From NCBI GenBank assembly GCA_035627955.1, contig DASPKU010000001.1:1-64000 (forward strand): DNA of 64,000 bases. Direction: 5' to 3'. Numbering within the stretch: position 1 is the first letter of the stretch; every line of letters begins with the position of its first letter. Position numbers and translations under genes: made by a program. The notes below the pieces were generated by a model that was not told where the DNA came from, did not search any database, and saw only the letters and a list, made by a program, of their open reading frames with translations. The stretch comes from Phycisphaerales bacterium. GTDB lineage: Bacteria > Planctomycetota > Phycisphaerae > Phycisphaerales > UBA1924. Below are positions 60,904-64,000 of the stretch, piece by piece.

Positions 60904-62684
60904 GCGTTCACACCTTGGAGCACTGACTGCAGCCGCACACGCAGTTCGGGCAGCGGTGTCGCCGGGTCAACCACCGTGATTCTACCGCCGCCGCGCGTGT
61001 TTTCCGGCGGCTGACCCAGCAGCACGACGCTGCCCGTCCACTCCGCCGGCACCTCGCCCAGCACATCCGTCACCCACAGGCCGTGATCGACCCCGGCCGC
61101 CGCCGGCGCGTCCACCGCGCAGTTCAGCCCGGTGAGCACGTGAGAGATGAGCGCCCGCCGGCGCGGCTCTCTCACCGTCACCACCGCCCGCGTCCGCTCC
61201 ACCTTGACCGCCTCCGCGACGGGCAGCACCAGCGTGAACCGGCTCCCCTCACCGATCTTCGATTCGAGTTTCAGCTCACCGCCAACCCCCTCGACGATTC
61301 CCTTGACCAGCGGTAGCCCCAGCCCCGACGAGATCCGACGGGTCTTGGTGGTGAAGTACGGCTCAAGACACCGCTGCTGCACCACCTGGTCCATGCCCGG
61401 CCCGTTGTCCGCCACGCTCAGTTCGATGACCTCGCCGATCGCGCGGGCCTCCACACGAATGCTCGCCCTCGGCATGATCGGCGATCCTTCGGGCGCGAGC
61501 GCCTGGCCCGCGTTCTGCACCAGGTTGAACACCGCCTGCATCAGCAGTGGTTTGGAGAGCCTCACGGCCGGCAACCCCTCGGGCACAACGCCCTCCAGCA
61601 GGATCCCACGGCCCAGCATCGGCCGCAGGATGGGCTCCATCTCCCGCCACCAGCCGCGCAGCTCTGTCGGCGAACCCTCCACGATCCGCGCGGGGTCTTG
61701 CGCCAACATACGCAAACTAGTGCTGAGGTTCTGCAGGTACTCCGACGCCCGCGAAATGGCCGCGAAGTCCGGGTCGTCCTCCCGTGCGTTCACGCGCGCA
61801 CGGATCGAGTGCAGGTGCGCCCGCAGCGGCATCAGCAGGTTCCCGATGTCGTGCCCCAGCCCTGCGGAAAGAGTACCCAGGCTCGCCATCCGTTCCGATT
61901 GCCGCAGCCGGGCCTGCGCCTCCAGCGCTTCGCGCGTCCGGCGCGTCACCTCCTGCTCCAGCATCTCGCGGTGGTTCCGACGCAGCGCCTCGGCCTCGCC
62001 TAGCCGCTCGACCATCGTGTTGAACACGTCCGTTAGCGAACCGAGTTCATCCTCCGAGACCTTCCGCGCCCGAATCGAATAGTCCTCGCGGGCGGCTAGC
62101 GCCGCGGCCGCATCCGACAGCTCCCGGACTGGCCGCAGCAATGCCCGCTGCACGGCTCGGGCCCCGGCGTAGGCGAGCCCCATCAGCACCAGCGCTACGC
62201 CCACCGTTACCGCCACGTCGATGAGCAGCCGCCGACGGAGCGGCCCAAAGTCATACAGAAGGCGCAACTCGCCAGTCTGCTCGTCATCCCGCACGACGGG
62301 CTGCACAATCCGCAGCCAGCGTCCCTCAATCCCTGTCCGCACATCCGTCCCGAGCGACCCCGCCCCCGACGCAGGTTCACGCTCGAACACCGCGAACGGC
62401 GCCCCGTGATCCGACGCCCGACTGACCTCCGCGCGCACATACTCCTCTACCGCCCCCAACGTCCCGAGCGTGTCCGTCGCTGCCTTGGGGTCGTCAAAGT
62501 CCAGCGCTGCCGCGAGGTCCGCCGCGAGCACCCGCGCCGTCGCGCTCACTGATTCCACCGCCCGCCCGCGCACCCGACGGAACTCCAGCGTCACGTGCGC
62601 CACCGTCACCAGCACCAGTGCCGCGGCGGTGAGCGCCGTCATCAGCCACGTCAATCGCGCCGCGAAGGAACGGGAAGTGCTCAC
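60900..62684 (-). CDS. Membrane sensor histidine kinase
   Basis: The protein has 594 residues. Its parts are: helix 10-32; a periplasmic sensor of about 120 residues (CHASE8-like), starting RAVESVSATARVLAADLAAA; helix 155-177; HAMP (~178-232, RALLRPVRELSDAAAALAAR); coiled coil; and DHp with phospho-acceptor His278 in GTLSAGLGHDIGNLLMPLRA. The HATPase domain has NLVQNAGQAL (N box), VADNGPGMDQ (G1) and GLGLPLVKGIVEG (G2). A C-terminal ~100-residue extension (TRAVVTVREPRRRALISHVL and on) looks like a degenerate receiver without a phospho-Asp. It overlaps YfiR-like upstream (ATGA) and the response regulator downstream (ATGA). It is probably driven by the YfiR/TonB partner. Confidence 0.93.
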   Translation of the reverse strand: MSTSRSFAARLTWLMTALTAAALVLVTVAHVTLEFRRVRGRAVESVSATARVLAADLAAALDFDDPKAATDTLGTLGAVEEYVRAEVSRASDHGAPFAVFEREPASGAGSLGTDVRTGIEGRWLRIVQPVVRDDEQTGELRLLYDFGPLRRRLLIDVAVTVGVALVLMGLAYAGARAVQRALLRPVRELSDAAAALAAREDYSIRARKVSEDELGSLTDVFNTMVERLGEAEALRRNHREMLEQEVTRRTREALEAQARLRQSERMASLGTLSAGLGHDIGNLLMPLRAHLHSIRARVNAREDDPDFAAISRASEYLQNLSTSLRMLAQDPARIVEGSPTELRGWWREMEPILRPMLGRGILLEGVVPEGLPAVRLSKPLLMQAVFNLVQNAGQALAPEGSPIMPRASIRVEARAIGEVIELSVADNGPGMDQVVQQRCLEPYFTTKTRRISSGLGLPLVKGIVEGVGGELKLESKIGEGSRFTLVLPVAEAVKVERTRAVVTVREPRRRALISHVLTGLNCAVDAPAAAGVDHGLWVTDVLGEVPAEWTGSVVLLGQPPENTRGGGRITVVDPATPLPELRVRLQSVLQGVNA

Positions 62685-63382
62685 CGTGAGCCCTCCTTCC
62701 CGCCATCGTCGCGCGGGCGGCTGTCCTCTTCCCGTGCCGGGGACCGCACGATCCGTGCCAGCTTCAGCAAGCGCGAGCTCAGCTTCAGCGCCGTCGCCTT
62801 CACCGCGTCCTCGTTGGCATCGATCGCGACCCGCTTCTCGCGGACCACCATCCCCAGCATCCCGCCCGCCTCGGCGAAGCCCCCGAGGTCGCTCATTGTG
62901 AGGACATCCGCCCCCTCCAGCTTGCGAAGGCTCTCAGTGACCCGCGTCGACTCCGAGCGCCCGAAGAACACCGCGTGCGACCCGCGCAGGCTCGCGTAGT
63001 ACGCGTCGATGTCCTCCTGACGGGGGGCCGTCTCATCGCGCCGCGCCGTGGGGTAGCTCACCTGCCGCAGTTCGATCTCCCGCCCGCCGATCGTCACTCC
63101 GCGCACCGCGTCTGCGAGCGCACTCGCAAACCCCGTGTCGCCCGCCAGCGTCACCACGATCGGCGCCTTCCTGTCCTCAGCGTCCTTGAAGGACCCCGAA
63201 GGCCAGGTCGTGTACCGCAGAAAGTTCACCACCATCCCGGCCTTGATGGCGGCGACCCGCGCTGCCTCCCGCTGCTCCGCCTCGCGGCTGCCCTGCTGGG
63301 CGCTTGCCGGGCAGACCGCGAGCACCGCCGCGATCCCGCACAGCCCAATCAGCAGCAGCCCTCGGCAGTTCCCCAGATTCAC
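62681..63382 (-). CDS. YfiR-family periplasmic protein (DUF4154)
   Basis: This 233-residue protein starts at GTG after AGGAGG and has signal peptide NLGNCRGLLLIGLCGIAAVL, ending PASA-Q. The mature protein has the family core KAGMVVNFLRYTTWPSGSF and the C-terminal ADVLTMSDLGGFAEAGGMLG and NEDAVKATALKLSSRLLKLA. YfiR of Pseudomonas is a periplasmic repressor that binds the sensor domain of a membrane partner. Here the kinase, overlapping by ATGA, is the natural partner. A TonB-dependent receptor lies directly upstream, a familiar trio. Confidence 0.92.
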   Translation of the reverse strand: MNLGNCRGLLLIGLCGIAAVLAVCPASAQQGSREAEQREAARVAAIKAGMVVNFLRYTTWPSGSFKDAEDRKAPIVVTLAGDTGFASALADAVRGVTIGGREIELRQVSYPTARRDETAPRQEDIDAYYASLRGSHAVFFGRSESTRVTESLRKLEGADVLTMSDLGGFAEAGGMLGMVVREKRVAIDANEDAVKATALKLSSRLLKLARIVRSPAREEDSRPRDDGGKEGSR

Positions 63383-63405
63383 GGCCTGACAGCCTCCTTG
63401 CCCAT

Positions 63406-64000
63406 CTAAAAACGAAGCGTCGCCACCACGTACGCCGACCGCTCCACCTGGAGCGACGAGAACTCGTTGTGCCTGGGCTCCAGCAGGTTCTGCCCCCAGA
63501 TCGACACGTCGAAGTTCGGCGTCACCCGCCACGTCAGCCCGATGTCCACCCGCGTATAGCTGCTCGCGCCCTGGCTCTCGACCCGATCAACGAAGTACGC
63601 CGCGGCGTTGAGCTCCAGGTTTTCGGTGATGTCCAGGAACGACTGCAGCTGCGCCATGTTGTGCGGCGTGTTCCCTTCATCGCTCAGCGACACCGGCCCG
63701 CTGACGTTCACCTCGGCGTAGCTGTACGCCCCGCGCAACCGCCAGTTGTCCGCCGCCTGCCACACCACCGCCACCTCGCCCCCGTACACCTCCGCCTCGC
63801 CGTTGTTGTTGAAGCTCCCGCCTACCGCGGGCGTCGGAATCGAAATCAGGTCGTCGTACTGGCTGAGGAACGTCGCCACATCCAGCGTCACGCGGTCGCT
63901 GAACCGCCGCCGGTACCCCAGCTCGTACACCAGCGCCTTCTCCGAATCGAGGTTCGGGTTCCCGCTCAGGCCAAACGGCACGATCTGCCCCGTCGGCGGC
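63406..64000 (-). CDS. TonB-dependent outer-membrane receptor (C-terminal part, cut at right edge)
   Basis: The visible ~198 residues are the end of a 22-strand beta-barrel: SGNPNLDSEKALVYELGYRR, VTLDVATFLSQYDDLISIPT, EVYGGEVAVVWQAADNWRLR, NTPHNMAQLQSFLDITENLE, GLTWRVTPNFDVSIWGQNLL, and a terminal ATLRF with aromatic last residue. The plug and most of the barrel lie outside the window. It precedes the YfiR-like, kinase and regulator genes on the same strand with a gap of 23 bases. The ligand cannot be read from this part. Confidence 0.92.
   Translation of the reverse strand, partial: PPTGQIVPFGLSGNPNLDSEKALVYELGYRRRFSDRVTLDVATFLSQYDDLISIPTPAVGGSFNNNGEAEVYGGEVAVVWQAADNWRLRGAYSYAEVNVSGPVSLSDEGNTPHNMAQLQSFLDITENLELNAAAYFVDRVESQGASSYTRVDIGLTWRVTPNFDVSIWGQNLLEPRHNEFSSLQVERSAYVVATLRF

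Overview
The window is high-GC bacterial DNA that most resembles a planctomycete, probably of the class Phycisphaerae. That is an inference from gene content, since there is no rRNA here. Supporting signs are a pseudopilin-type secreted protein, an exosortase with RRRRR-tailed substrates, bactofilins, very long TPR proteins, and two large secreted proteins ending in the same dockerin-like Asp-rich repeats. Genes are densely packed, often with 4-bp ATGA overlaps. Many short dispersed repeats sit between genes and in places inside them.

Layout. 1-1446: the start of a PimA-like glycosyltransferase, a glycine-rich tail with a strong terminator, and a pseudopilin-like protein. 1453-5894 (minus): parA, vanZ-like, an ion antiporter and murJ, tightly overlapped. 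5953-19122 (minus): an exopolysaccharide/exosortase locus with a Wza-like export protein, exosortase, EpsI-like partner, 1539-residue TPR protein, Wzc-like chain-length protein, sugar epimerase and a WecA/TagO-type initiating transferase. 19476-26721: lipA, a frameshifted small gene, a lipoprotein, an EVE-domain protein, a large secreted dockerin-tailed protein, hppD and a small zinc-ribbon protein. 26774-31761: an OPT transporter, two bactofilins (one with a zinc ribbon), fmt and an HEXXH protein. 31867-38599: a membrane protein, hotdog thioesterase-like and MBL-fold proteins, twin entericidins, a TPR protein, phoU and eno. 38608-41412: a YoaK-STAS fusion and two tandem exosortase substrates. 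41984-49713: glmS, a phosphoribosyltransferase / erythromycin-esterase / hydrolase cassette, htpX-lemA and a membrane protein. 49714-54289: a repeat-rich zone with a secreted Gln/Arg-rich protein, a 17-unit 21-bp minisatellite, truB and an ArnT-like glycosyltransferase interrupted in frame by palindromic elements. 54330-64000: a PAP2 phosphatase, tRNA-Ser(GGA), a membrane protein, folE2, a second dockerin-tailed secreted repeat protein, and a minus-strand TonB receptor - YfiR - histidine kinase - response regulator operon.

How the parts work together. The exosortase (catalytic C207, R252, H272) with EpsI-like and TPR partners should process the PEP-CTERM-like proteins encoded at 39900-41412, while the WecA-, Wzc- and Wza-like proteins should make and export the associated polysaccharide. 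murJ, the PAP2 phosphatase and the initiating transferase all touch undecaprenyl-lipid metabolism. The least-explained features are the dispersed palindromic and short-tandem repeats, several of which are read through as in-frame peptide insertions, and the 21-bp minisatellite that is open on both strands.
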